DNA of 55,173 bases from an uncultured Bacteroidota bacterium (GCA_903835005.1 CAILLK010000094.1:1-55173), one strand, 5' to 3'. Counted from the stretch's first letter, positions 26,333 through 35,851 are shown. Made by a program: numbers and translations. The notes: generated by a model not told the origin, from the letters alone.

Positions 26333-26362
26333 TAAAGATACTAAGCCTTGTAAGAATACAAA
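26333..26362 (-). promoter_or_regulatory. Promoter of the small lipoprotein gene
   Basis: Minus strand TTTG (26359-26362), an 18-bp spacer, then TATCTTTA (26333-26340, one mismatch to TAnnTTTG). The leader to the ATG at 26316 would be about 13 nt. Confidence 0.5.
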
Positions 26363-26398
26363 ATAATATTTTGAGAAAGTCGTTAGATTGCATTGTTT

Positions 26399-28930
26399 AT
26401 GCACAGATTGGCCGGAATCATGTACCATATTCTGATGAAATTGTCAGTTATATACCATCACAGGGGAATTTACCGTTTTACCCTGCTATATACCGGTTTT
26501 CTGTTGGTAATGGCTATTGCGTCAACCCATTCTTATGCACAAGAGAAGATTACCGCAACCATTTACGACTCAGTTACCAAAGAAACGATACCGTTTGCAA
26601 CCATTAAGTTCGGGAACGGTGCTCACGGAACAGTTGCCAACCTGGATGGTAAATTTTCATTTGTATCTGAAGAGTCAAACATCAGATTCAGTTATATGGA
26701 GGTTTCCTCTCTGGGCTACCATTCAAAAACATTATCACTTCCCTTATCCGGCAACCAGATATATCTACAGCCTGAATATAACCAGCTTCAGGATGTGGTT
26801 ATAATTCCCCCCTTTGATAAAATAAGGCGTATAGTACACACAGCTATTGCCCATAAAAAGGATAACAACCCCGATAAATATGATTGGTATCAGTGCCATG
26901 TATATTATAAAATGCAGGCGAATATATCATTGCCCGATTCATTTATGAAAGATACCAGCAAAGACATACGGGAATTTAAAAAATTCACGGAGAGCCAGCA
27001 CCTGCTGATGTCGGAGACCTACAGTATACGCACCTGGCGAAAACCACAGCACCTGCAGGAAGATGTAGTTGCCAGCCGATTTTCCGGCCTGAAGAAATCA
27101 TTGTTTACCAGCCTGGTAACTGATGTTGTTCCGTTTCATGCCTACAGCGATTACCTGACATTGAACGGCAAAGATTACCACAACCCGGTTAGCCATGGGT
27201 TTGAACAATATTATCAGTTCAGCCTCGATGATGAAATCATACAGGGTGAAGATACTGTGTGGGCGCTCAGTTTCAAGCCACGAGGCCACAAGGCAAATGA
27301 ACTTGAAGGAAAAGTATTTATCAATTCGGATGGCTATGCAATATCACACATCATTGCAAAAAACAGAGACACAATGCTGAAAATGAGTGTGCGCATTGAG
27401 CAGGAATATACCCAGTTGGCTGTGAACGACAGTGAAAAAAGGTGGTTTCCCAAACACATGAATTATATCATTGACTGGGAGCGGACTTCGAAAAAAAATA
27501 CATTCACCATGCATATGAAAGGATCATCGGGCATTGATTCGGTAAACTGGATAGAGGACCCTGATTTCAGGTTTGACAAAGCCCACACTGTAAAACTGAA
27601 CACAAAGGCCGGGGAACTTACGGATTCTGTATGGAAAAAAACCCGCCCGGACGCTCTTGATGCAAAAGAGGCAAATACCTATACAGTATTAGACAGCCTG
27701 GGCACAAAATTTCATGCCGACCGTTTTGCTGAGTATATGTCAAAGCTACCGGAAGGGAAGATCCCGCTAAGCATTATAGATTTCGATATTACCCGTTTTT
27801 TTACCTACAACTACCATGAGAACTTCCGGCTTGGGGCAGGCGCACAAACCAATGAAAAACTGGTGAAATGGCTGTCGGCAGGAGGATGGGCCGGATATGG
27901 GTTTGGTGATGTAAAATGGAAATACGGTGGTTTTCTGGAGGCCTACGGGGATAAGCATAAAGAATTCGTTATCCGAATAGGATATACAGATGACATTAAT
28001 GACCCCGGAAGAGTGCGGCTGAATCATGACCTGGATAAAAACTATCTCAACTCCTACCTGCTTACCCGCGTTGATGAAATGCAAACAACCTATGCATCTG
28101 TGAAAAAGAAGTTTGGCTACTGGAGCACAGAACTGTCGGCACGCCGGCAACAGATTGTCCCCCAATATCAATATGCCCTTGAGACCGGGGGAAATGAGTA
28201 TTCCCGATTCAAGGCTACAGAAGCCTCGCTGAGCCTGAGATATGCCTATGCCGAACGAACAGCTCCTTTGTTCAACTATTATTACAGCCTCGGGAGCCTT
28301 TACCCGATCTGGTATGCAAAAATCACCAGCGGAGCACTGCAAACCGGAAATATGGAGACTCCATACACACAGGCATTATCTGCGGTTGCATGGCGCAAAC
28401 ATATTAACCGGTTAGGCAATGAACATATACTTGTTGAAGGGGGTAAATCGTGGAGCAATAATCCGCTACCGTTAAGTAAACTGTTTGCCGGCAGCGGTTA
28501 TAAGTTCGATGTGAGTGGCAGCATCCAATCTTCTATTTATTCATTTGGCGGGCTGATGACTGCCTACCCATACCAGTTTTATTCCGACCAATTTTTATTC
28601 TTTCTTTACCGTCACGATTTCGACTGGAAATTGTATAAACTCGAAAACAAGGAGATGATTCTAAGTTCGGCGCCAAACCTGTGCGTACAATATAATATGC
28701 TCTATGGAACACTTAATAATCCGGGGGCACAGAAATATGTCAGTTTTTCGGTTCCCGAAAAAGCCTACAATGAGGCAGGATTATTGCTGAACAATCTGCT
28801 AAGAGTGCGCTACTACGACCTTTATTACCTGACGCTCAACATCGGTTATTTTTATCACATCATACCCTACCCCATTTTTGATGGCAGGCAAAACGGAAGG
28901 CTTGTATACGGAGCGGGTTTTGACCTGTAA
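26399..28930 (+). CDS. DUF5686 outer-membrane protein with carboxypeptidase-like regulatory domain
   Basis: Up to 843 residues. The frame opens with TTG at 26393; ATG at 26399, 26420 or 26435 are alternatives, all before the signal segment (FTLLYTGFLLVMAIASTHSYAQ). After it comes a carboxypeptidase-D regulatory-like beta domain (ITATIYDSVTKETIPFATI...GTVANLDGKFSF), as in TonB-dependent receptors. DUF5686 follows, with KIRRIVHTAIAHKKDNNPDKY and a long C-terminal barrel-like region ending LVYGAGFDL. The terminal aromatic/hydrophobic residue fits an outer-membrane barrel. Function unknown. Start choice is the main uncertainty. Confidence 0.88.
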   Translation: MHRLAGIMYHILMKLSVIYHHRGIYRFTLLYTGFLLVMAIASTHSYAQEKITATIYDSVTKETIPFATIKFGNGAHGTVANLDGKFSFVSEESNIRFSYMEVSSLGYHSKTLSLPLSGNQIYLQPEYNQLQDVVIIPPFDKIRRIVHTAIAHKKDNNPDKYDWYQCHVYYKMQANISLPDSFMKDTSKDIREFKKFTESQHLLMSETYSIRTWRKPQHLQEDVVASRFSGLKKSLFTSLVTDVVPFHAYSDYLTLNGKDYHNPVSHGFEQYYQFSLDDEIIQGEDTVWALSFKPRGHKANELEGKVFINSDGYAISHIIAKNRDTMLKMSVRIEQEYTQLAVNDSEKRWFPKHMNYIIDWERTSKKNTFTMHMKGSSGIDSVNWIEDPDFRFDKAHTVKLNTKAGELTDSVWKKTRPDALDAKEANTYTVLDSLGTKFHADRFAEYMSKLPEGKIPLSIIDFDITRFFTYNYHENFRLGAGAQTNEKLVKWLSAGGWAGYGFGDVKWKYGGFLEAYGDKHKEFVIRIGYTDDINDPGRVRLNHDLDKNYLNSYLLTRVDEMQTTYASVKKKFGYWSTELSARRQQIVPQYQYALETGGNEYSRFKATEASLSLRYAYAERTAPLFNYYYSLGSLYPIWYAKITSGALQTGNMETPYTQALSAVAWRKHINRLGNEHILVEGGKSWSNNPLPLSKLFAGSGYKFDVSGSIQSSIYSFGGLMTAYPYQFYSDQFLFFLYRHDFDWKLYKLENKEMILSSAPNLCVQYNMLYGTLNNPGAQKYVSFSVPEKAYNEAGLLLNNLLRVRYYDLYYLTLNIGYFYHIIPYPIFDGRQNGRLVYGAGFDL

Positions 28931-29007
28931 CCTTTTGCCCGATGTGCCCGCAAAGAAATTCTGTTTTTATTTTTAAATTCAGATTTATTGCCTATTTTTA
29001 ATTTGAG

Positions 29008-29637
29008 ATGCAGCCTGTCAATTCAGTAAATGCTGACATCCGGAATAATACAATGAACCTGCCGGCTTACAAACAAATACCCATGACCAGGGAGGATAAA
29101 GAATGGATGATGACCATCTATAACCTCAGGTATAAGAACTTTCTGTTTCCCGGAACAATTCACTGCACTATTTATGCACTTGTGCTGTTTGTTGTGCTGT
29201 CGGTGGCTTTCGCAATTTTCGGTTTTATGGGATCCGGCGGCAACGGGTCCTCATTTGTTGGAAGTGCGCTGCATTTTGCCTGGCACAACAAGGTTTTACT
29301 ATCGGTCTGTTTATCTGCCTTACTTTGCCGGCTGGCCTACAATACACTTGTTTTGCCCTACAAAAAAGATGCCGAAGAAGGTATAAAACTGATTGTGCCA
29401 TTTACGGTAGACCGTAAAGAGTACTACCCTGTTACCGGTCAGTTTTTTATCAAGTTCGAAGGCAATAACCAGAAACATTTTGAGGTGGATGCCGATACCT
29501 ACAACAGTTGCGAAGAAGGTGGCATTATGAACAGGGAGATGGCGCCTAATTCGAAACATATTTTCATGGAAAACGACCATGTAAATGTCAAAATATTTTC
29601 GATACAAAGAGACCAGTACAGCAGATATGGATCGTAA
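29008..29637 (+). CDS. Hypothetical membrane protein with two helices
   Basis: 209 residues. Two hydrophobic helices (about 51-75, CTIYALVLFVVLSVAFAIFG, and about 93-112, VLLSVCLSALLCRLAYNTLV) flank a short Gly/Ser loop. The C-terminal half is soluble and beta-rich (IVPFTVDRKEYYP, QFFIKFEGNNQKHFEV). The layout resembles YcxB-like proteins, but I cannot confirm it. An in-frame ATG at residue 16 (MNLPAYKQ) is a possible alternative start. It follows the DUF5686 gene by 77 bp on the same strand. Confidence 0.65.
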   Translation: MQPVNSVNADIRNNTMNLPAYKQIPMTREDKEWMMTIYNLRYKNFLFPGTIHCTIYALVLFVVLSVAFAIFGFMGSGGNGSSFVGSALHFAWHNKVLLSVCLSALLCRLAYNTLVLPYKKDAEEGIKLIVPFTVDRKEYYPVTGQFFIKFEGNNQKHFEVDADTYNSCEEGGIMNREMAPNSKHIFMENDHVNVKIFSIQRDQYSRYGS

Positions 29638-29710
29638 TCCCGATTCCTTTACCGGCTCTATGTATTGCCGCCATGTTCGCGAGCAAAAACAGCAGGCATA
29701 AACCTGTTGG

Positions 29711-30145
29711 TTACACCTCTGCTGCTGCTTCAGCTTCCGACGTCATCAGCTCAAAATATTTATTATCCTCACCTCTGACACGCCAGTATTTGCGTTTGCT
29801 TTTCAGAGTATGACCTTTAAAGGTATTGGCATATTCATCAAATTCTTTTTCAATTGCGGCATGAGTGAAAGGCTTGCCTAACAGTGTCTGCAGGATCGGG
29901 CCGTTATCCCGGGTTTCGCGGTTCTCGTTTTCTGAATATGCAGCCCGTGAGTTTTTCTTAAATCCTATAAAGCGGGCGGGGGCAAAATGATTATGACCAT
30001 TTACCCGGTATATTACCATTGAGCGCCCCTTCTTCACCAGTTCCTGTGCAAATTCCACCTCTTCAGGTACATCTGAAACAAGGTAGCTTTCCATTGTTTT
30101 AATATTGGCAATAATATCTGCAACGTTCTCCACAAAATGCAACAT
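29711..30145 (-). CDS. Hypothetical 144-residue cytoplasmic protein
   Basis: No signal peptide. The central part (VIYRVNGHNHFAPARFIGFKKNSRA...RDNGPILQTLLGK) vaguely recalls accessory domains attached to some restriction or HNH proteins in which FAPSRFIGY-like and DG-x-T motifs occur, but similarity is weak and no catalytic motif is visible. C-terminus KRKYWRVRGEDNKYFEL is followed by an acidic, Ala-rich end. Function unknown; no operon partner. The gap 30146-30453 holds no credible gene. Confidence 0.6.
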   Translation of the reverse strand: MLHFVENVADIIANIKTMESYLVSDVPEEVEFAQELVKKGRSMVIYRVNGHNHFAPARFIGFKKNSRAAYSENENRETRDNGPILQTLLGKPFTHAAIEKEFDEYANTFKGHTLKSKRKYWRVRGEDNKYFELMTSEAEAAAEV

Positions 30146-30453
30146 AAACTCTGGTTTTTAGAATTGAACAATGTTAAACGGACATGATTCCGCCACCGGT
30201 AAAGTCCGGCATAGGGTTAAAGGTAACTTTAAATTCCGGTTATTTTTTTATTATCTGCCCGAATCGGTAACAAAATGTGTAGTAAGGGCTGAAAGCCATA
30301 TTACAATCAATAGATGAGTTAAAAAACGATTGCCGGGAAATATGGTTTCAAATGAATTAAGCCCCTGGCTGCTGCTCACAAATTCCATAATGACAAAACA
30401 CAATAATGGAAATAATTATTGCTATAATAACTTCAATACTTGTATGTCATTCA

Positions 30454-31683
30454 TCAACCCACTATCAGCCGGGCAATATTATTATTTCCATAATCGTAAG
30501 GAATATAAGCAAGTGACGGTATTGGTTTTGTCAGGATAAGGTTAGCCTTTTTACCTGCTTTTATAGTTCCCAACTCCCGCTGAAGGCCAAGAGCAGCCGC
30601 GCCATTGATGGTTACTGCATTAATGGCCTCCTCAGGCGTCATCCTGAGCTGGGTGCAGGCTATTGTGAGCATCAGGGGTATATTGCCGCTCGGGCAGGAG
30701 CCAGGATTGTAGTCGGTAGCCAGGCAAACAGGCAATCCGGCATCAATTATCTTACGCGCAGGCTGATAGTGCATGCCCAGGAAAAAAGCAGCTCCGGGCA
30801 GCAATACAGGCATGGTATCCGATCCTCTGAGCGATTCTATTTCCGCCTCCCCTACACACTCCAGGTGGTCTACACTAAGTGCGTTATGTTTCACACCTAC
30901 CTGCACCCCTCCGGAATAATGCAGCTGGTTGGCATGTATCTTTGGCCGGAGGCCATATTTTGCTGCCGCTTCCAGCAGTCGTTCCGTTTCCGGCACACCA
31001 AAGAATCCTTCTTCGCAAAATGCATCCATAAAATCGGCCAGTCCCTCGCCTGCCACCCTTGGCAGCATTTCATTGATGATGAGGTTAATATATCCCACTT
31101 TATTCTGCCTATATTCAAGTGGGTAGGCATGGGCAGCAAGGAATGAAGCCATAACCGGTATGGGTGCATTTTCTCTCAACCTCCGGATTACCCGCAGCAT
31201 TTTCAGCTCACCTTCAAGACATAACCCGTAACCGCTTTTTATTTCTATAGCTCCTGTTCCGGTAGCCATTACTGCATTAAGCCTGGCCAGGCTCTGATCA
31301 TAGAGTTCATTTTCATCCATTGCATTGAGCCGGCCTGCAGAATTGAGTATACCACCACCCCTCCGGGCAATCTCTTCATAACTCAGGCCTTTGATGCGAT
31401 CGGTAAACTCTCCATCCCTTGGTGCGGCAAACACAAGATGGGTATGACTGTCGACCCATGCGGGCAGCACCATTCTGCCTGTGGCATCTATTGTTTCATC
31501 TGCATGTGTCTCCGGCAAATCTGCCATCTCTCCGAAACTGTGAATCAGGCCATTTTCAGCAATCAGCCATGCATGCTCTGTTACAGGGAGTACCGACATC
31601 TCCGCACCTGCCCTGTTATTAAGGCATTCTTCGCCTGATTCTGTGCCGCATAGCGAAGCAATATTTAAGATTAGTCTGCGCAA
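30454..31683 (-). CDS. hutI: Imidazolonepropionase
   Basis: 409 residues, usual length. It hydrolyses 4-imidazolone-5-propionate to N-formimidoyl-glutamate in histidine degradation. Metal-binding His80 and His82 lie in DSHTHLVFA; further family motifs are EIKSGYGL, HANQLHYSGGVQ, SVDHLE and ATDYNPGSCPSGN, whose Asp is the remaining ligand. Translation starts with TTG at 31683. Other hut genes are not nearby, so the pathway is dispersed. The upstream region contains a terminator hairpin and the LytTR-like repeats of the preceding operon. Confidence 0.96.
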   Translation of the reverse strand: MRRLILNIASLCGTESGEECLNNRAGAEMSVLPVTEHAWLIAENGLIHSFGEMADLPETHADETIDATGRMVLPAWVDSHTHLVFAAPRDGEFTDRIKGLSYEEIARRGGGILNSAGRLNAMDENELYDQSLARLNAVMATGTGAIEIKSGYGLCLEGELKMLRVIRRLRENAPIPVMASFLAAHAYPLEYRQNKVGYINLIINEMLPRVAGEGLADFMDAFCEEGFFGVPETERLLEAAAKYGLRPKIHANQLHYSGGVQVGVKHNALSVDHLECVGEAEIESLRGSDTMPVLLPGAAFFLGMHYQPARKIIDAGLPVCLATDYNPGSCPSGNIPLMLTIACTQLRMTPEEAINAVTINGAAALGLQRELGTIKAGKKANLILTKPIPSLAYIPYDYGNNNIARLIVG

Positions 31684-31729
31684 GATAAAATCAATTCAAT
31701 TTATACCGAAAGTAGGCAACTGGAAATCA

Positions 31730-31771
31730 AACTCCAAACTCCAAATTCCAAATTCCAAATTCCAAATTCCA
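31730..31771. repeat. Heptanucleotide tandem repeat
   Basis: Six 7-bp units, two AACTCCA then four AATTCCA, directly upstream of hutI. Copy number could vary by slippage and would change the hutI leader. Confidence 0.85.
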
Positions 31772-31873
31772 AAAGTTACACAATTTCATCCGCCTTATAA
31801 CAGACAATCTCTACACCAGATTCTTTTATAGCCTTATTTTATCCAGTCAGGTAACCAATATACCATAAAACTC

Positions 31874-31896
31874 AAAAGCCATGGAAGTACCATGGC
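31874..31896 (-). terminator. Intrinsic terminator downstream of the second two-component operon
   Basis: A perfect 7-bp stem GCCATGG (31878-31884) / CCATGGC (31890-31896) with loop AAGTA, followed on the minus strand by TTTT (31877-31874) and further T-rich bases. Confidence 0.7.
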
Positions 31897-31943
31897 GATC
31901 AAATAGTTTTAAGTGAAAAGAGTGAATAAGGGCCTACTTTTGG
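31874..31943 (-). ncRNA. Candidate small RNA behind LytTR-like repeats (locus 2)
   Basis: The minus-strand box TAAATTTC (31946-31953, one mismatch to TAnnTTTG) lies 51 bp beyond the repeats at 32004-32032 and would start a transcript near 31943 that ends at the terminator 31878-31896, about 70 nt, without a reading frame. At locus 1 the corresponding box is 54 bp from the repeats. Inference from parallel layout. Confidence 0.25.
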
Positions 31944-32003
31944 GGGAAATTTAATTATTGGCTGCAAGCTATCTGCAAATGTGGCACTTGCCAAAAAGAG
32001 TTT

Positions 32004-32032
32004 CTGAACGGTCGGTAAAGTTTCTGAACGGT
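32004..32032 (-). promoter_or_regulatory. Tandem LytTR-type binding site
   Basis: AGTTTCTGAACGGT occurs twice (31999-32012 and 32019-32032), period 20 bp. Read on the minus strand each core is ACCGTTCAG, which fits the LytTR consensus [TA][AC][CA]GTTN[AG][TG] at every position. It lies 19 bp past the kinase stop codon. Probable target of the LytTR regulator encoded in the same operon. Confidence 0.6.
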
Positions 32033-32051
32033 AAAATTAAATCTGATAAAC

Positions 32052-34985
32052 TCACACATTGGGTATTTTTATCGACACTACTGTCCAGGTCTGCAGATCT
32101 GGCTTGCCCAGCTTCTCTTCTATTGTGAAGGTAATTTTCTTGTTCTGCATTATTCCCATTTGCTCTATTCGCTTGCGGATATTACCCAGCCCGTATGATT
32201 CATGCAGCGGGTTTTCACCCTGCTTTTTATGGCCCATTCCCACGCCGTTATCTTTCACCTCAATATACAGATCATTCCCCTTTTCATATATCTCTACATT
32301 GATGATTCCTTTTTTATTTCTTAATGGCAGTATACCATGCTTTATAGAGTTTTCTACAAGGGGTTGTATCAGCAGCGGTGGTACCATTATTTCTGTAAGG
32401 TCCAGGTCGTCATCAATAATAATGTTGTAGGTTAGTTTATCTTCAAACCTTAGTTTTTCAAGCGAAAGGTAATTGCCAACAAGGTCTACTTCTTTCTGCA
32501 AAGGAATCATTTCTTTCGATATGTTATGCATATTCTGCCTGATCAGGTCGGCAAAAATTCGCAGATATTCATTGGCCGCAACTTTGTCATTGCCATTTAC
32601 CAGGCTTTGTACGTTGTTCAGCGTATTGAATATAAAATGCGGGTTCATTAAAGCGTTCATAGCTTTGTATTCCGACTTCATAAACTTGATCTCTGTCTGG
32701 TAGGCCTTTTCCCTGTTCTTGAGTATTATCATCAGCCGGTAACGCATAAGGCCAGCAATAAGGGCAATAAACAGCCATACACATAAAGTAATAAACCACC
32801 ACGACATCCATACCGGCTGATCTACATAAAGCGTAAAAACAACCGGTGCAGAAAACCCGCTCGATACCGTTTTTGCTTTTACCTTAATATAATAATAGCC
32901 CGGAGCCGGATTGAGCAGATTTAGTTGTTCACCCGATACCGGCAGCCAGTTGTCCTCTCCTTTCGATACAGAATAAAAATAACTTACCTCTTTACCACTT
33001 AATGATAGTGTGGAGAAATCTATACTGATATTTTTTGCCTCCTGAAACTTAATCCTGAGCTCTCTTTGTATCCTGTATGAAGCATTGCCGGCATGCAGAT
33101 AGGTGTAGAATATTTTAGGCGGGTCTGTTGGCATAAATAACCTGCCCAACTCAAAAGATGTTATTGAACCATTTTTGAAAAAATAAATAAACTCGCCATC
33201 AGATGTAATGGCATCAGCCTGTTTTGGAATAAACGGGTTATCAACAACAGAAACGGTCATGGAACTCAGGGTAAGCAGCCGGTAAGCATTATTTGTAGTA
33301 ATGAGCAGGTGGTTTGTATCCAGCTTATAGAATTTATCCCACAGGCAATTCTGGCTTTGAATTAATTCAAATTTCATGTTGTCATTGTAATTCCTGCACA
33401 CATAAAGATTGTTGGTTGTAGTATACCCGACCATGTATTCGCCGCAGAAATCAAAATATACAAACGGGTTCTTATTGAACAGAGATTTTATGACCCCTTT
33501 CCCATACTCTACCTTGTATACATGATTCAGTGTGGAATACCATATACTGTTATCTGCTGCTTTTGCAAAGCCAAATATCTTCTCATTCTTAACGGAATCA
33601 CTCAGCACAGATGATTTCAATAATCCACCCTGGTATTTTAAGGGCAGTTCAATGGAGAGTATCCTGTTATTGGCATTTAAGTAAAGCGAATTCCCCACCC
33701 GTAGTGCGCTGTTGAATTTATTTGAATTCAATAAATTGAGCACATACCTCCTGTATGAATATGGGTGGCTGAGCAGGTTATCAATTATTACACCACCCTT
33801 CCGGTCGGCATATACAAACTGAAAATTACCATCTATCTGAAAGACCGTTGAATTTGCAAGCCTAGACTCTTCAGAAATACAGGAATTGAAGTTAAAAACC
33901 GGGGTCACCTTTCCGGCATAAAGCTCATACAGATTATAGTCTTTTGCAGTAAAAAAGATATGCCCGCTCATTGCAAAGGTATATTGCACCCTACCCTTAT
34001 AAGCATCTTTATAGATATGGGTATTCATAAAATACTTATCAAAAACAAATACCCCGCTGCCCAGGGTGGTTACCCAGTAATTGCCTGCTTTGTCCTGCGT
34101 GATGCAACCCGTATTGTAGCCCTGAAGAATCCGGAGATTGTTGTTGAGTATGATTCCGTTGCTGGTGACGAAAAAATAGCTGAGGCTGTTCTGGTATACA
34201 ATCCGGAGCGCATTTTTTTTAAGAAAAGTATCGTTGAAATATTTCTGAATTCTTCCTTCCTTGTCGTAAAGGCATTGATCGTTAAATATATAATTCTGGT
34301 TCTGGGTAAATGATAAATTCCAGCTCTGTGCCGTTTTATTTCCCTGGTCAGCCGGTGGCATATGCGATGAAGCCAAAAGGTTTCCCAATGTATCTACTTC
34401 ATAAATGGGGCCATGATAAGTAACCTTGTATCTGTTGTCATTTATTTTTTCAATCGCAAGAAGATTATCTATTAAGTCCGGCACTTTTGATGCACTTAAA
34501 TCTACAATGCTGATCTTATCTTCTTTAAAGTTTATAAATTTTGGAAATTTCTCAAAATGAAAGGTAACGCTGTTATCTTTTTCAAGGCCTATACTTTTTA
34601 TGTTAATAGCCTTGAAAGGCAGCTTCAGACCTGGCGTATTCGCTTCTGTATGGAAAGTATCATCTTTATAATAGCACAATTCACCACTATAGCTTCCCAG
34701 CCATATACGGCCTGCATTATCTTCCTGAAAAAAGAAAATATCATTGTCCGGAAGCCCGTTCTGTGTTGTAAAATTTTCAAAATTAATACCGTTATACCTC
34801 GAAATACCCTTGTCGGTAGCTATCCACATATAGCCCTTGCTGTCGCGGTAAGTGGTATAAACAGTATTGCTGGGCAAACCGTCGTCCATGGTGTAATGCA
34901 ATAACGGAAAGTCCTGGCAGTAACCGGTGAAGATATTGCCAAACAAAAATGCAATAAGGATTAATAAGTACCGGTTACTTTTCAT
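32052..34985 (-). CDS. LytS-type sensor histidine kinase with extracellular beta-propeller
   Basis: About 977 residues from ATG 34985 (a TTG at 34994 overlaps the regulator stop but is less likely). Same architecture as the kinase at 1093-3999: signal peptide, propeller repeats beginning DDGLPSNTVYTTYRDSKGY, a Y_Y_Y-like domain, one membrane helix (about 740-765), kinase core with phospho-acceptor His in MNPHFIFNTLNNVQ, and ATPase motifs QPLVENSIKHG and VKDNGVGMG. It is the second gene of its operon, 5 bp behind its LytTR regulator, whereas in the paralogous operon the kinase comes first. Signal unknown. Confidence 0.93.
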   Translation of the reverse strand: MKSNRYLLILIAFLFGNIFTGYCQDFPLLHYTMDDGLPSNTVYTTYRDSKGYMWIATDKGISRYNGINFENFTTQNGLPDNDIFFFQEDNAGRIWLGSYSGELCYYKDDTFHTEANTPGLKLPFKAINIKSIGLEKDNSVTFHFEKFPKFINFKEDKISIVDLSASKVPDLIDNLLAIEKINDNRYKVTYHGPIYEVDTLGNLLASSHMPPADQGNKTAQSWNLSFTQNQNYIFNDQCLYDKEGRIQKYFNDTFLKKNALRIVYQNSLSYFFVTSNGIILNNNLRILQGYNTGCITQDKAGNYWVTTLGSGVFVFDKYFMNTHIYKDAYKGRVQYTFAMSGHIFFTAKDYNLYELYAGKVTPVFNFNSCISEESRLANSTVFQIDGNFQFVYADRKGGVIIDNLLSHPYSYRRYVLNLLNSNKFNSALRVGNSLYLNANNRILSIELPLKYQGGLLKSSVLSDSVKNEKIFGFAKAADNSIWYSTLNHVYKVEYGKGVIKSLFNKNPFVYFDFCGEYMVGYTTTNNLYVCRNYNDNMKFELIQSQNCLWDKFYKLDTNHLLITTNNAYRLLTLSSMTVSVVDNPFIPKQADAITSDGEFIYFFKNGSITSFELGRLFMPTDPPKIFYTYLHAGNASYRIQRELRIKFQEAKNISIDFSTLSLSGKEVSYFYSVSKGEDNWLPVSGEQLNLLNPAPGYYYIKVKAKTVSSGFSAPVVFTLYVDQPVWMSWWFITLCVWLFIALIAGLMRYRLMIILKNREKAYQTEIKFMKSEYKAMNALMNPHFIFNTLNNVQSLVNGNDKVAANEYLRIFADLIRQNMHNISKEMIPLQKEVDLVGNYLSLEKLRFEDKLTYNIIIDDDLDLTEIMVPPLLIQPLVENSIKHGILPLRNKKGIINVEIYEKGNDLYIEVKDNGVGMGHKKQGENPLHESYGLGNIRKRIEQMGIMQNKKITFTIEEKLGKPDLQTWTVVSIKIPNV

Positions 34986-34990
34986 TAATA

Positions 34991-35779
34991 TCAATTGACT
35001 TCCAGAAATTCGATCAGCGATGAATACCTTCTTCTGCTTATAGGTATCTGCAGTCCGTTATTCATCATAACCTGGTTGGTACCGTCGCCTGCCAGTTTCT
35101 TTATTTGCCTGGTGTTGATCAGGTATGACCTGTGTATACGGCAAAAGAGGTTGTCGGGCAGCAATTCTTCATAATCGGATAATGGGTGGCTTAGCAGTAA
35201 CTCTTTTTCAACTCCGTTTTTAAAGAACACAATCCTTGAATAGCTGCTCTGGGCTTCCACAAACAATATGTCGGAGAAATCAACCACCTCCAGCGAATTG
35301 GTACCCCGCAAGGTTATCTTGTGGCTTTTTGCTTTATTGTTTACCTGCTCCGACAATTCGGAATAAGACATCTGCTGCTCGGCAAACATCTTTTTGAAAC
35401 TTAATTTCTCCTTCAGCTTGGCATAGGCATTCCTCAGCTCCGGTATGCTGATGGGCTTGAGAATATAGTCTATAGCATTCAGCTTAAATGCCCGCAGTGC
35501 ATACTCATCATATGCGGTTACAAAGATCACTTCGAACGATACAGGCGAGATGCGGTCCAGGAACCCGAATGCATTTTCGTTGGGCATTTCAATATCCAGA
35601 AACAGAACATCAGGTGTAAATTTTATGGCCATATCTTCTGCTTCCCTGGTGCTGTTGGCTAATCCTACTATATTCAATTCCGGATCAACATAATCCAGCA
35701 ACAGGCTTTTCAGATTGATACATGCTTTATTCTCATCGTCAACAATAAGCGCCTTAATGGCTGGTGTAACGGCTGGCAT
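34991..35779 (-). CDS. LytTR-family response regulator
   Basis: 262 residues. Receiver domain with Asp14-Asp15, phospho-acceptor Asp62 in FLDIEMPN, and Lys108 in YILKPI; LytTR DNA-binding domain from about 155 (ITLRGTNSLEVVDFSDILFVEAQSS..., then IHRSYLINTRQI and PISRRRY). Promoter-proximal gene of a two-gene operon with the kinase. It is expected to recognise the tandem ACCGTTCAG repeats found 19 bp beyond the operon's end. A linker of about 30 residues separates the domains. The secreted adenosine deaminase gene lies upstream on the same strand, separated by 109 bp and an inverted repeat. Confidence 0.95.
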   Translation of the reverse strand: MPAVTPAIKALIVDDENKACINLKSLLLDYVDPELNIVGLANSTREAEDMAIKFTPDVLFLDIEMPNENAFGFLDRISPVSFEVIFVTAYDEYALRAFKLNAIDYILKPISIPELRNAYAKLKEKLSFKKMFAEQQMSYSELSEQVNNKAKSHKITLRGTNSLEVVDFSDILFVEAQSSYSRIVFFKNGVEKELLLSHPLSDYEELLPDNLFCRIHRSYLINTRQIKKLAGDGTNQVMMNNGLQIPISRRRYSSLIEFLEVN

Positions 35780-35825
35780 AGCTGATTATTTATGTATTGA
35801 ATGTACCAAATAAAGATAACACTAT

Positions 35826-35851
35826 TACCCGCATAACCAAAAAGGCGGGTA
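35826..35851. repeat. Inverted repeat upstream of the LytTR operon
   Basis: TACCCGC (35826-35832) pairs with GCGGGTA (35845-35851), in the gap between the adenosine deaminase stop and the regulator start. No T-tract on the minus strand; it could be a weak terminator or an operator. Confidence 0.5.

Noticed and set aside
30406..30540. Small hydrophobic peptide (MEIIIAIITSILVC start) antisense to the hutI 3' end
   Set aside because: No promoter box or ribosome-binding signal and overlaps the conserved end of hutI; probably chance.
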